Source: Porphyrobacter sp.
GTDB lineage: Bacteria > Pseudomonadota > Alphaproteobacteria > Sphingomonadales > Sphingomonadaceae
DNA length: 64,000 bases
Reading direction: 5' to 3'
Assembly: GCA_017744315.1 (NCBI GenBank)
Contig: JAGIBN010000001.1
Span: forward strand, 372,001 to 436,000
The notes under the pieces were generated by a model. The model saw nothing but the letters and a program-made list of their open reading frames with translations, searched no databases and was not told the DNA's origin. Positions 24,884 through 33,518 of the stretch are shown here, one piece after another. The first letter of the stretch is position 1; each line of letters starts with the position of its first letter. A program made the translations under genes and the position numbers.

Positions 24884-24943
24884 TGTCCGGCTCGCAAGGG
24901 CCGGACAGCTTGAGAGGCGGTTCGATTTCGAACCGCCTTTTTT
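24884..24943 (+). terminator. Terminator of trmD-rplS (double hairpin)
   Basis: A first hairpin TGTCCGG...CCGGACA (24884-24907) is followed by a classic terminator at 24915-24943: AGGCGGTTCGA pairing with TCGAACCGCCT around TT, then TTTTT. Confidence 0.9.
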
Positions 24944-25304
24944 GCGCCCTGCGTGTGCCTGTGTCCGGGACCGGAGCGCGGAATGTCGAGGCCTTTAACG
25001 CGGCTTTTACCAAGTTGAATCCATTCGACGAATCGTTCGGGTGCGGTTGAAAGGCGTCTCGTCGTCGTTTCGTTACAAAGCGCTCGGCACCATCTGGGCA
25101 ACGGCCAGCATTCCGGCGCGCGCAATGCTGCGTCGCACAATTCAGGAATCGTCATCTGATTGGCGGAAAAACGCGATAAACTGCCACTTTTGGCTTTGTT
25201 TAGGCTTTGACACCGTGGGGAAAACCCGCTCAATTCCGTCCGTTTCGAGGCGAATCCGAATATCCCATCGCATCCTTCCATTGAAAGCCTAGGGGGTTCC
25301 CATA
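24944..25304. other. 361-base gap before the HU gene, no gene seen
   Basis: The base composition is less G/C-rich than the surroundings, and no reading frame here looks like a protein gene. It holds the candidate HU promoter at 25207-25235. The rest, including TAACGCGGCTTTTACCAAGT around 25000, has no recognised feature. Confidence 0.6.
25207..25235 (+). promoter_or_regulatory. Candidate promoter of the HU gene
   Basis: A perfect TTGACA -35 (25207-25212), 17 bases, and TCAATT (25230-25235) as a weak -10, about 70 bases before the ATG. Confidence 0.4.
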
Positions 25305-25577
25305 ATGAACAAGAACGATCTCATCAGCGCCGTCGCGGACACGAGCGGTCTTACCCGTAGCGACGCCACCAAGGCTGTCGAAGGCGTGTTCGAAGCCATC
25401 ACCGGCGCGCTGAAGTCGGGCGACGAAGTCCGCCTCGTCGGCTTCGGCACCTTCTCGGTCGCCAAGCGCAAGGCCTCGACCGGCCGCAACCCGCGCACCG
25501 GCGAGCCGATGGAAATCAAGGCTTCGGCTCAGCCGAAGTTCAAGGCCGGCAAGGGCCTCAAGGACGCTGTCAACTAA
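25305..25577 (+). CDS. hupB: HU family DNA-binding protein
   Basis: 90 residues, the usual HU length. MNKNDLISAVADTSGLTRSD forms the dimerisation helices. The signature GDEVRLVGFGTFSVAKRKAS leads into the DNA-binding arm, with the tip residues GRNPRTGEP. It bends and packages DNA. IHF subunits carry somewhat different arm and body residues, and the sequence here fits HU better. Single gene with its own promoter and terminator. Confidence 0.95.
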   Translation: MNKNDLISAVADTSGLTRSDATKAVEGVFEAITGALKSGDEVRLVGFGTFSVAKRKASTGRNPRTGEPMEIKASAQPKFKAGKGLKDAVN

Positions 25578-25618
25578 GCATCCTTGCAGCCTGCTACGCC
25601 TCGCGGGCTGAAAAGATT

Positions 25619-25654
25619 ACGCCGCGCCGACCAGGAGGTCGGCGCGGCGTTTTT
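25619..25654 (+). terminator. Terminator of the HU gene
   Basis: ACGCCGCGCCGACC and GGTCGGCGCGGCGT form a perfect 14-bp stem around AGGA, followed by TTTT. Confidence 0.92.
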
Positions 25655-25695
25655 CGTTCGAGAGGCGGCAGGCGTGGCCGGCTGCCGCAAGGGGG

Positions 25696-26529
25696 TCAAG
25701 GCGTCAGCTTGACCAGCGCCGTGGGTGCGGCCGGTGTGCGCGGGTTGACCTTCCAGACCAGCGCTCTCCCGCCGGGTGCAGCGACCGGCCCTTCATCGGT
25801 GTTGTTGGCCAGGATTTCGCCGTCGGTCGTCAGGGTGAAGGTGCCATCGGCGTCGACGGTGCTGTCCGACGTGTCGCCGCCCTTGTCGTTGGCGAAGCCG
25901 CTCATCATGGCGCCCATGCCCGCCGCGCCGCCCTGGGGGCCGAATGCGGGAGCATCGAAGCGCACCGAGCCGTCCCGCCGCAGCGAAAGCTGGACGAAAG
26001 CATTGCTCATCGCAAAACCTTCGATGGTCGGGAAGGCGAAGTCGTGATCGAGCCGGCCGGTCATGGTGAAGTCGACGTCGAACTTGCCGTCGCCCACGTA
26101 ATCGACCTTGTTCCAACCGACCTGACGGCGCAGCTTTTCGGCGATCTGTTCGCCGGCCCTGGGATCGCTGGGATCGAGGCCGCCAAGCAGCATCTGCGAC
26201 GCCTCGGCATCGCTTTTCTTCTTTTGCTCGTTCGATTTTTCCCAGTCCGCCTTCTGCTGGGCGAGTTCTTCCTCGGTGCAGGGGCGTTCGTTGTAGTCGT
26301 CGTCGTGGCAGGCGTCGGGCTCGAAGGGCTTGGGCTTGGATGCCTTGAGGGGCACCATCACGATCTCGCCCGCGTAGCGGAACGTGAACGTGCGATTCTT
26401 GCGCAAGTCGAGCGTGGACGTGAACTTGCCCGGCGCGAATATGCAGGCCGCTGCCAGCAGGGCGAGGGCGGTGACGCCCAGCCCTGCCAGAAGGCGGCGC
26501 CCCAAAGGTCGCCGTTCGGTGCGATTCAT
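25696..26529 (-). CDS. Uncharacterised lipoprotein
   Basis: 277 residues, not assigned to a named family. A lipoprotein signal ends LALLAAACIF with Cys at position 29, and the mature part starts APGKFTSTLDLRKNRTFTF. The middle has a charged linker (CHDDDYNERPCTEEELAQQ followed by a Lys/Glu-rich stretch) with a Cys pair that could form a disulphide. The C-terminal half is beta-rich, with repeated strand patterns such as GKFDVDFTMTGRLDHDFAF and DADGTFTLTTDGEILAN. It is likely outer-membrane anchored and faces the periplasm. It begins 25 bases after the rlmB stop, so the two may share a transcript. Confidence 0.75.
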   Translation of the reverse strand: MNRTERRPLGRRLLAGLGVTALALLAAACIFAPGKFTSTLDLRKNRTFTFRYAGEIVMVPLKASKPKPFEPDACHDDDYNERPCTEEELAQQKADWEKSNEQKKKSDAEASQMLLGGLDPSDPRAGEQIAEKLRRQVGWNKVDYVGDGKFDVDFTMTGRLDHDFAFPTIEGFAMSNAFVQLSLRRDGSVRFDAPAFGPQGGAAGMGAMMSGFANDKGGDTSDSTVDADGTFTLTTDGEILANNTDEGPVAAPGGRALVWKVNPRTPAAPTALVKLTP

Positions 26530-26554
26530 GATGGGTGCCCCCTGTGATGTCGGA

Positions 26555-27382
26555 TTATACAGGCCGGGTCGCGGCGGCGTAGAGCGCGATGGCGGCAGCG
26601 TTGCTGACGTTGAGGCTCTCCATGGCGTCGCTGATTGGCAGCTTGGCGATGGCGTCGCAGTGCTGGACGATGTTGTGGCGCATGCCGTCACCCTCGGCGC
26701 CGAGTACGAGCGCGACCGGACCTGAGGGCAGGGCCTCGCCGAGCGTAGACTGGGCTTCGCCGTCGAGACCGATTCGCCAGTAGCCCGCTTCGGCAATCTC
26801 TTCGAGCGCACGCGCGAGGTTCACGACGCGGACCCAGGGCAGCACTTCCAGCGCGCCCGAGGCGCTCTTGGCCAGCGTGCCCGATTCGGGCGGCGCGTGG
26901 CGGTCCTGTGTGACGATGGCGCAGGCGTTGAATGCTGCGGCCGAACGCATGATGGCGCCGACATTGTGGGGATCGGTCACCTGATCGAGCACGACGACGG
27001 GGCGCGAGGGATCGCCGTCGAGCACATCGTCGATGAAGATGTCATCGAGCGGTGCGCATTCGAGCACGAGGCCCTGATGCGGCGCGTCGCGGGCGACGAG
27101 GCGGGCGAGGTCGGCAGGCTGGGCCCATTCCACCGGGAAATCGGTGGGCAGTTCGCCGTCGAGCGATTCGACGCCTTCGCGAGTCGCCCAGAGCTTGCGG
27201 TGGCTGCGATTCGGATTCTTGAGCGCGGCCTCGACGGCGTGGCGGCCCCAGAGGCGAACCATGCCAGTGCTCGCACGCCCGCTGCCACGGCCGTTCTTCA
27301 TCCGGCCTGCGCGGCCGCGCAGCGGTTTCCCGGAGCGGCCGCCTTCGCGGTCACCGTCTTGCCGGTCGCTACGATTGGTCAT
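26555..27382 (-). CDS. rlmB: 23S rRNA (guanosine(2251)-2'-O)-methyltransferase RlmB
   Basis: 275 residues. A basic, low-complexity N-terminus of about 45 residues is followed by the small L30e-like substrate-binding domain (LWGRHAVEAALKNPNRSHRK). After it come the SPOUT motifs VLDQVTDPHNVGAIMRSAAA, LVLGAEGDGM and LPISDAMESLNVSNAAAIAL. It methylates the 2'-hydroxyl of G2251 in the peptidyl-transferase loop. The extended N-terminus is longer than in E. coli. It is divergent from the tRNA-Tyr gene. Confidence 0.93.
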   Translation of the reverse strand: MTNRSDRQDGDREGGRSGKPLRGRAGRMKNGRGSGRASTGMVRLWGRHAVEAALKNPNRSHRKLWATREGVESLDGELPTDFPVEWAQPADLARLVARDAPHQGLVLECAPLDDIFIDDVLDGDPSRPVVVLDQVTDPHNVGAIMRSAAAFNACAIVTQDRHAPPESGTLAKSASGALEVLPWVRVVNLARALEEIAEAGYWRIGLDGEAQSTLGEALPSGPVALVLGAEGDGMRHNIVQHCDAIAKLPISDAMESLNVSNAAAIALYAAATRPV

Positions 27383-27432
27383 GAAAATTGTCCTTATTCG
27401 AAAAAACTATGCCGCTCCTGCCATTCCCCCCA

Positions 27433-27461
27433 TTGACAGGCAAGGCCGGGTTCTACATAGG
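27433..27461 (+). promoter_or_regulatory. Promoter of tRNA-Tyr
   Basis: TTGACA (27433-27438), 17 bases, CATAGG (27456-27461), then CGCGCTCC. It lies 85 bases before the mature tRNA. Confidence 0.55.
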
Positions 27462-27546
27462 CGCGCTCCTCGGCAGCGAGGCTCTGGTTTCGGAGCTTCA
27501 ACACAACGGGTCTTTCGATAGAGAGACCCCCGCCAGTAACTGGTGT

Positions 27547-27632
27547 GGACAGGTGGCCGAGTGGTTAAAGGCAGCAGACTGTAAATCTGCCCGTGCAAGC
27601 GTACGCTGGTTCGAATCCAGCCCTGTCCACCA
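27547..27632 (+). tRNA. tRNA-Tyr (anticodon GTA)
   Basis: 86 bases, class II tRNA with a long variable arm (CCGTGCAAGCGTACG region). The acceptor GGACAGG pairs with CCTGTCC, anticodon stem GCAGA/TCTGC holds loop CTGTAAA, the T arm has GGTTCGAATCC, and CCA is encoded. Confidence 0.96.
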
Positions 27633-27775
27633 CCGGTTCTCTTCAAAAGAGCATTCCCTTCGGGGACCCCGGACCCTATCCCCGTCACGAAATATCCCCG
27701 CCAGTCTCGGCGAATGGGAACGCGGCGCGCCTCCCCGGCATTGCGGGGGCGGTGCACAGTGACTAGAGGACGGTG

Positions 27776-28525
27776 ATGCCCGGAGAAATTCTCGATAATC
27801 AGGGACGCGGCGAAGCGTCCTGGAGCTGGCCTTCCGTTCATCCGGAAGGTCGCAAGTTCGGCGCCATCGCAGGCGTTGTCGCGCTGATCGGCTGGATCGT
27901 GTTCGGGCCGCTCGTCGGCCTGCCGCTCGCCCTGCTGACGTACTGCGTGCTGGCGTTCTTCCGCGATCCCGTGCGCGTCACGCCGCAGGACGACCGCTAC
28001 ATCGTGGCGCCGGCCGACGGTCTGGTGACGCTGATCGGCAAAGTCGCTCCCCCGCGCGAACTGACGGTCGAGGACGGCAGCGGCTCGCTGCCGATGCCGA
28101 CCGAGCCGGTGACGCGCATCTCGATCTTCATGAGCGTGTTCGACGTTCACATCAATCGCAGCCCGATCAGCGGCACGGTGCGCCGGGTGATCTACATTCC
28201 GGGCAAGTTCCTCAATGCCGACCTCGACAAGGCCAGCGAAGAGAACGAACGCCAGCACATCCTGGTCGAGCGCGGCGACGGCCTGCGCGTCTGCTTCACG
28301 CAGATCGCCGGTCTGGTGGCGCGCCGGATCGTGCCGTTCGTGAAGCCGGGGGACATGATCGCCGCCGGTCAGCGGATCGGCCTGATCCGCTTCGGCAGCC
28401 GCGTTGACGTCTATCTTCCCGCCGGAGTGGAGCCGAAAGTGCTCATGGGCCAGCGCATCGTCGCCGGGGAGACGGTTCTGGCCGAACTCGGCTCGGCGCC
28501 GGTGATCGAGGGTATCGCGCAGTGA
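27776..28525 (+). CDS. psd: Phosphatidylserine decarboxylase proenzyme
   Basis: 249 residues. Two membrane segments near the N-terminus ([20 protein letters not shown]) precede the decarboxylase domain, with [18 protein letters not shown] and the self-cleavage site FGS in [14 protein letters not shown]. The Ser after cleavage becomes the pyruvoyl group that decarboxylates phosphatidylserine to phosphatidylethanolamine. It is the short membrane form common in alphaproteobacteria. ATG 27776 is preferred over the GTG at 27773. It overlaps pssA by 4 bases, and the two catalyse successive steps. Confidence 0.94.
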   Translation: MPGEILDNQGRGEASWSWPSVHPEGRKFGAIAGVVALIGWIVFGPLVGLPLALLTYCVLAFFRDPVRVTPQDDRYIVAPADGLVTLIGKVAPPRELTVEDGSGSLPMPTEPVTRISIFMSVFDVHINRSPISGTVRRVIYIPGKFLNADLDKASEENERQHILVERGDGLRVCFTQIAGLVARRIVPFVKPGDMIAAGQRIGLIRFGSRVDVYLPAGVEPKVLMGQRIVAGETVLAELGSAPVIEGIAQ

Positions 28526-29421
28526 ACGGCGAGCCCGGCGGAATTCGCGGCGATGCAGCGGAGGGTCCCGAAGAGGGCCAGCGCCTGCGTCGCCGCCTGG
28601 CCGGCGGGCTGCCGATGCGCGTTTTCGTTCCCAATGCGATTACCGCCGCCGCGCTCTGCTCGGGCCTTACCGGCATCCGCTTTGCGATCGGCGGCGACTA
28701 TCAGCGCGCGGTTCAGGCAATCATTCTGGCGGGCCTGCTCGACGGTATCGACGGCCGCGCTGCCCGCCTGCTGAAAGCGCAGACGCGCTTCGGTGCCGAA
28801 CTGGACAGTCTGGCCGATTCGATCTCGTTCGGCGTTGCGCCCGCGCTGATCGTCTATCTCTGGACCTTGCATCAGCTTCCCAGCATGGGCTGGATCGCCG
28901 CACTGGCCTTCGCGATCTGCTGCGTGCTGCGTCTCGCGCGGTTCAATTCGCGGCTCGACGAACTGGACCAACCGCACAAGGAAGCCGGGTTCCTGACCGG
29001 CGTTCCCGCCCCGCTCGGCGCGGGACTGGCGTTCCTGCCGATCTATCTCTGGATCGCGACCGGTGTATCCGAATTCGCCAATCCGATCGCCGTCGGCGTG
29101 TGGATGGTGCTCGTCGCCGTGCTGATGATTTCCAGCCTGCCGACCCTGGGCTGGTCCCGCATGCGCCCGCCGCCCAGCATGCGCCTTGGCGTGCTCGCCC
29201 TCGTGGGCCTGACCGTCGCCGCGCTGCTGACCGAGCCGTGGTACACGCTGGCGGCCATCACCATCGTCTATCTGGTGCTGATCCCGATCGGGATCGCCGC
29301 TTATGCGAAATTCAGGCGGCGAGTTCCGCTCCAGCCTCGAGTCCAGGCCACTCCAGGCCAGGCCGTTCCGCTGCATTCCACTGGGGATGACGGCGAGGAC
29401 GCACCGGCCGGTCCTTTCTGA
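28522..29421 (+). CDS. pssA: CDP-diacylglycerol--serine O-phosphatidyltransferase
   Basis: 299 residues with about eight membrane helices. The CDP-alcohol phosphatidyltransferase motif D-G-x2-A-R-x8-G-x3-D-x3-D is seen as [20 protein letters not shown] followed by LAD. It makes phosphatidylserine, the substrate of the psd product just upstream. The start is GTG 28522, within the psd stop (GTGA). The last 35 residues are polar and low in complexity, and they overlap the 3' end of a small gene on the other strand. Confidence 0.93.
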   Translation: MNGEPGGIRGDAAEGPEEGQRLRRRLAGGLPMRVFVPNAITAAALCSGLTGIRFAIGGDYQRAVQAIILAGLLDGIDGRAARLLKAQTRFGAELDSLADSISFGVAPALIVYLWTLHQLPSMGWIAALAFAICCVLRLARFNSRLDELDQPHKEAGFLTGVPAPLGAGLAFLPIYLWIATGVSEFANPIAVGVWMVLVAVLMISSLPTLGWSRMRPPPSMRLGVLALVGLTVAALLTEPWYTLAAITIVYLVLIPIGIAAYAKFRRRVPLQPRVQATPGQAVPLHSTGDDGEDAPAGPF

Positions 29422-29608
29422 GCATGGCGAGCGCGGGCAGGGGCACGCGCTCCGCCGTCTTCCACACGACCGTCAGCGTTTCGTCGCAGGCGCGAAGCTG
29501 CGCCGGGAGGGCACGGGCGGTGCCGAGATGGCGGCGCCAGCTTGCGGCGATGACCTGGGCGGAGACCAGTGCGGCCACGGCGAAGAGACAGGCAGCAAAA
29601 GCAGTCAT
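29312..29608 (-). CDS. Small membrane-anchored protein, possibly LexA controlled
   Basis: 98 residues, no named family. One N-terminal membrane helix (TAFAACLFAVAALVSAQVIA) with basic residues after it (SWRRHLG) is followed by a cytosolic helical part (LPAQLRACDETLTVVWKTAE) and a Pro/Arg-rich tail. ATG 29608 has AAAGGAA at the right distance. The last 110 bases overlap pssA on the other strand, so the gene end is less certain. Two GTTC-N7-GTTC boxes lie 105 to 150 bases upstream. SOS-induced small membrane proteins that block division are known (SidA in Caulobacter), so that role is one possibility, purely inferred. Confidence 0.55.
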   Translation of the reverse strand: MTAFAACLFAVAALVSAQVIAASWRRHLGTARALPAQLRACDETLTVVWKTAERVPLPALAMLRKDRPVRPRRHPQWNAAERPGLEWPGLEAGAELAA

Positions 29609-29712
29609 GACCGTTCCTTTCGAACCATCGTCCATGATCCCGGTATCTTCCGTGATCCCGACGGGGTCGGCATCCGCTGCCCCTGTGGAGAGCTTGTGGA
29701 AAATTCAGAATC

Positions 29713-29755
29713 GTTCTATTAATGTTCCTGTGATGCAGTTGTTCTCAATTTGTTC
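29713..29755. promoter_or_regulatory. Two tandem LexA-type boxes (GTTC-N7-GTTC)
   Basis: GTTCTATTAATGTTC (29713-29727) and GTTCTCAATTTGTTC (29741-29755), with starts 28 bp apart. GTTC-N7-GTTC is the known LexA operator form of alphaproteobacteria. The first box covers a possible plus-strand -10, TATTAA at 29717-29722, which has TTGTGG 17 bases upstream (29694-29699). On the minus strand TTGAGA (29748-29743) could serve as -35 for the small membrane gene. The control could therefore act in either direction. Confidence 0.55.
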
Positions 29756-29821
29756 TCTTGCTGTCAAGCTGAAAACCTTGGGCGTGCAGAACCGGCTGTC
29801 AGCCAGGCAAGGAGCATCGGA

Positions 29822-30292
29822 ATGAGTGCGGAAACGCGCAGCGCGCTGGCGGAGCTGGAAGGGCTGCGCGATTGGTGTGAGGCGAACCAGTTCGAGATCG
29901 AGGAAGTCGATTCCGAGGAACTCGTTCTCACCGATCAGGAGACGGGTAGCGTCTGGTCCGTATTCGGCGTCGACGAATGGATCCAGATCAAGGGCCTCGT
30001 TCTGGAGGAAGTCGAACCGGGTCCGGCCCTGTGCCTGACGCTGGCGCGGCTTCATGACCGTCTGCTGGGATGCCGGTTCTCGATCGATGCGCAGCACGGG
30101 CTGATCATCATCGTCGATCTGATGCCGTCATGCCGCTCGGGGGAGGCGATTGCCGAAGCCATCATGCAGATGCAGGCGATCATCGATCACACCAGCGACC
30201 TGATCGAGGACGCCATCGCCAACGAAGTCGCGGCCGACGACCGGACGATCGATCACGCCTTCAGATTGGAAGGCTCCCGGCGCCTGCACTAG
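29822..30292 (+). CDS. YbjN-like domain protein of unknown function
   Basis: 156 residues, cytoplasmic and acidic. The fold pattern resembles YbjN/type III chaperone-like proteins: a first helix (LAELEGLRDWCEANQFEIEE), beta strands (SEELVLTDQETGSVWSVFGV, GCRFSIDAQHGLIIIVDLMP) and a C-terminal helix (AEAIMQMQAIIDHTSDLIED). YbjN proteins are linked to stress and motility control in enterobacteria, but the mechanism is unclear. ATG 29822 has AAGGAG 8 bases upstream. A 30-codon frame (29733-29825) ends on this start codon (ATGA) but lacks a ribosome site. Possible LexA boxes lie 67-109 bases upstream. Confidence 0.7.
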   Translation: MSAETRSALAELEGLRDWCEANQFEIEEVDSEELVLTDQETGSVWSVFGVDEWIQIKGLVLEEVEPGPALCLTLARLHDRLLGCRFSIDAQHGLIIIVDLMPSCRSGEAIAEAIMQMQAIIDHTSDLIEDAIANEVAADDRTIDHAFRLEGSRRLH

Positions 30293-30299
30293 CCTCGGC

Positions 30300-30542
30300 T
30301 CAGGCTGGGTGGTGATGGGTGGACTTGCCGGAATGCCGCGTCGGGAAATGCGCGCGGCCCAACGGCGGTTCGCGATCTATGCGCTTCCCGGTCCTGCGTA
30401 GGGTCGAACCTGCCGCTCCGGCGGCCGTCGATCGATGCTGCAGATCCCGGAAGGCGGGAACCACGCCCAGCCAGGCAATGAAAAGCGTGCGGACGGCCAT
30501 GGCGGCGGCGATTCCGAACAGGATGGATATGACGGCATTCAT
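30300..30542 (-). CDS. Second small membrane-anchored protein
   Basis: 80 residues, unassigned. One N-terminal membrane helix (VISILFGIAAAMAVRTLFIA) is followed by a short stretch (WLGVVPAFRDLQHR) and a basic, Arg/His-rich tail. The layout (N-terminal helix, then a short soluble helix, then a disordered basic tail) is like that of the small protein at 29312-29608, though sequence identity is low. A weak AGGGA site lies before ATG 30542. Its stop is 8 bases from that of the convergent YbjN-like gene. It could be a chance frame. Confidence 0.45.
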   Translation of the reverse strand: MNAVISILFGIAAAMAVRTLFIAWLGVVPAFRDLQHRSTAAGAAGSTLRRTGKRIDREPPLGRAHFPTRHSGKSTHHHPA

Positions 30543-30939
30543 GGGCAGCGTCCCTGGCCTGTGTCCTCTCCCCCGAAAGGTCTTGCTTGATGGAGTCCCG
30601 CGAGACCCGTCGTGAAGCTCTTCCGAGGTGACGGCTCGCTGGGGATTACCCTGTGGAAAAGCAGTTGAGAGGCGGTTGGTTTCCGGCGGGAAACCGCCCT
30701 TTCCCGGCTCTGCGACGAACCGCCTTGGCGCAACGCCGGATCGCGGATCAGATTGGGGCTGGCCTTTTTGCATGAACATCGCTAAGGGCGGCCCCGCTCG
30801 ACGAACGATACCGAATTCGCGGTATTTCGACGACTCGGGCAATCCACATGGAAAGCGCACATACCGGTGCTTTGGCGGTCGGGTTTCCCCTCCGCCAGGT
30901 TCCTGCTTTCCAGAGGCTCAACCGGAAAGGAATTCTATT
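30543..30939. other. 397-base gap before rpsB
   Basis: No protein gene seen. It has a hairpin at about 30670-30700 (GGTTTCC...GGGAAACC inside GGCGG...CCGCC) and the rpsB promoter at 30759-30787. From there a leader of about 145 bases runs to the rpsB start. The hairpin precedes the promoter, so it is not part of the leader. Confidence 0.6.
30759..30787 (+). promoter_or_regulatory. Promoter of rpsB-tsf
   Basis: CTGGCC (30759-30764), 17 bases, CTAAGG (30782-30787), then GCGGCCCCG. The -10 and G/C-rich discriminator match the tRNA and atp promoters of this window. The -35 is weaker. Confidence 0.45.
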
Positions 30940-31695
<756 letters not shown>

Positions 31696-31730
31696 TAGGT
31701 CCGGCGACGACTTTTTCGTCATGGAATTGT

Positions 31731-31761
31731 CGCGCGCCGGGTCCAATGGGCCTGGCGCGCG
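31731..31761 (+). terminator. Hairpin between rpsB and tsf (attenuator-like)
   Basis: CGCGCGCCGGGTCC and GGGCCTGGCGCGCG pair over 14 bp around AAT, followed by only TTTCATTT. This weak T-run would allow partial read-through, which would lower tsf relative to rpsB. Confidence 0.5.
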
Positions 31762-31842
31762 TTTCATTTCCGGGTCGCGGGTGCGGCCTGGGCATTTCAA
31801 AGGCCGTGATATGCGGCCCCACCAAGCAAAAGGATTTGAGCG

Positions 31843-32766
31843 ATGGCTTACACCGCCGCTGACGTGAAGAACCTGCGCGAGCGCACCGGCGCCGGCATGA
31901 TGGACTGCAAGAAGGCCCTCGACGAAACCGGTGGCGATCTCGAAGCCGCCGTCGACGCGCTGCGCGCGCGCGGTCTGGCCGCTGCCGCCAAGAAGTCGAG
32001 CCGTACGGCTGCCGAAGGTCTGGTCGGCGTTGCCGTCACCGGCACCAAGGGCGTTGCCGTCGAAGTGAACTCGGAAACCGACTTCGTTGCGAAGAACGAC
32101 CAGTTCCAGGACTTCGTCCGCAAGACCACAGAAGTCGCTCTCGGCGTTGCCGGCAACGACGTGGAAGCCCTCAAGGCTGCTGCCTATCCGGGCGGCGGCA
32201 CCGTTGGCGACGCGCTGACCAACAACGTCGCGACCATCGGCGAGAACCAGCAGGTTCGCCGCCTGAAGACCGTCGAAGTCGCTCAGGGCCTCGTCGTTCC
32301 CTACATGCACAACGCTGCTGCACCGAACCTCGGCAAGATCGGCGTGCTCGTCGCTCTCGAATCGGAAGCTTCGGCTGACGTTCTCGAAGCGCTCGGCAAG
32401 CAGATCGCGATGCACATCGCCGCTGCCTTCCCGCTGGCACTCAACGCCGACGACCTCGACGCCGAGCTGATCGCGCGCGAGCGCAAGATCGCCGAAGAAA
32501 AGGCTGCCGAATCGGGCAAGCCGGAAGCCGTGCAGGCCAAGATGGTCGACGGCGCGATCGCCAAGTACGCCAAGGAAAACGCGCTGCTCTCGCAGGTCTT
32601 CGTCATGGACAACAAGACCCCGATCCAGCAGGTCGTCGACCAGGCCGGCAAGGACGCCGGTGCCAAGATCGTGCTGAAGGACTACGTCCGCTTCCAGCTC
32701 GGCGAAGGCATCGAGAAGGAAGTCACCGACTTCGCAGCCGAAGTGGCTGCTGCCGTCGCTGGCTGA
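31843..32766 (+). CDS. tsf: Elongation factor Ts
   Basis: 307 residues. The N-terminal UBA-like domain ([20 protein letters not shown]) with the family signature is followed by the core ([20 protein letters not shown], which holds the EF-Tu contact TDFVAKN) and the coiled-coil and C-terminal module. It exchanges GDP for GTP on EF-Tu. 147 bases after rpsB; the gap contains an attenuator-like hairpin. A strong terminator follows, so pyrH is not in the same transcript. Confidence 0.97.
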   Translation: MAYTAADVKNLRERTGAGMMDCKKALDETGGDLEAAVDALRARGLAAAAKKSSRTAAEGLVGVAVTGTKGVAVEVNSETDFVAKNDQFQDFVRKTTEVALGVAGNDVEALKAAAYPGGGTVGDALTNNVATIGENQQVRRLKTVEVAQGLVVPYMHNAAAPNLGKIGVLVALESEASADVLEALGKQIAMHIAAAFPLALNADDLDAELIARERKIAEEKAAESGKPEAVQAKMVDGAIAKYAKENALLSQVFVMDNKTPIQQVVDQAGKDAGAKIVLKDYVRFQLGEGIEKEVTDFAAEVAAAVAG

Positions 32767-32800
32767 TTCTTCGGGCTGATCCTTCGGGATACCGAACAGG

Positions 32801-32837
32801 AAAAGGGCCGGGGAGCTTTGGCTTCTCGGCCCTTTTT
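32801..32837 (+). terminator. Terminator of rpsB-tsf
   Basis: GGGCCGGGGAGC and GCTTCTCGGCCC pair over 12 bp (with G-U pairs) around TTTG, with AAAA before and TTTTT after. It could also serve the convergent oxidoreductase gene. Confidence 0.88.
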
Positions 32838-32855
32838 CCATGCCCGTTCGCCGCT

Positions 32856-33464
32856 TCAGTAAGCGGCGGTGAAGCGCGCGCGGCTGTGCTTGTGGGCTTC
32901 GAGTTCGTCGACCATGGCGATGGCATAGTCGGCGAAGCTGATCCTGCTTTCGCCGCTATCGTCGGTGACGAGGTGGTCGGTGCCGGGGCGATAGGTGCCG
33001 GTACGCGGACCTTCGAAGATCAGCGCGGCGGGTGAGAAGAAGGTCCAGTCCACGTCCTCGACCTGCCGGAGTTCGTCGAGAAAGGTGATGCCGCCCAGCG
33101 CGAAGGGCTTCCATTCCTCGGGGAACTCGGGCGAATCGATCAGGCGCTGGCCCGGCGCGACTTCGAGGCTGGCAGCGCCGCCGGTGACGAGCAGGCGCGG
33201 GACTCCGGCCTTGCGGATCGCGGAGAGCAGGGTCTCGGCGGAAATGTCGAAGTGCAGGGCGCTGATTACGGCGTCGCTGCCCGCGATGAGCGCAGCGAGG
33301 GCCTCCGGATCGGAGGCATCTCCGACCTTGGCAGTCACGCCCTCGGCGGCCGCGATCTTCTCGGGATTGCGGGCGATGGCGAGGACCTGATGGCCGCGCG
33401 CGGCGGCTTCCTTGGCGATTTCCGATCCGGCGCGGCCGCTGGCGCCGAGGACTGCAATCTTCAT
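32856..33464 (-). CDS. NAD(P)-binding (NmrA/YwnB-like) oxidoreductase
   Basis: 202 residues with the Rossmann dinucleotide motif AVLGASGRAGSEIAKEAAAR near the N-terminus and VISALHF and LLVTGGAASLEV as later strand ends. The YxxxK pair of classical short-chain dehydrogenases is absent, which fits the atypical NAD(P)H-binding group used as redox sensors or reductases. The substrate is unknown. ATG 33464 fits the Rossmann start. It is divergent from an HxlR regulator 54 bases away, a very common pairing in which the regulator represses the reductase. Confidence 0.88.
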   Translation of the reverse strand: MKIAVLGASGRAGSEIAKEAAARGHQVLAIARNPEKIAAAEGVTAKVGDASDPEALAALIAGSDAVISALHFDISAETLLSAIRKAGVPRLLVTGGAASLEVAPGQRLIDSPEFPEEWKPFALGGITFLDELRQVEDVDWTFFSPAALIFEGPRTGTYRPGTDHLVTDDSGESRISFADYAIAMVDELEAHKHSRARFTAAY

Positions 33465-33476
33465 TCCGGATACTCC

Positions 33477-33500
33477 ACTGGTTTCCAATAGTAACCAAGT
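33477..33500. promoter_or_regulatory. Candidate HxlR operator
   Basis: ACTGGTT (33477-33483) and AACCAAGT (33493-33500) form an imperfect inverted repeat in the 54-base gap between the divergent oxidoreductase and HxlR genes. The position is right for control of both. Confidence 0.45.
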
Positions 33501-33518
33501 GTGTCATGGAATGGGCCT

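Noticed and set aside
24802..25281. A 159-codon minus-strand frame over the end of rplS and the gap before HU
   Set aside because: It overlaps the rplS terminator and has no recognisable motif or good ribosome site.
30628..30939. A 104-codon N-terminal extension of S2
   Set aside because: It has no similarity to S2, crosses the likely promoter, and the ATG at 30940 has a proper ribosome site and the family N-terminus.
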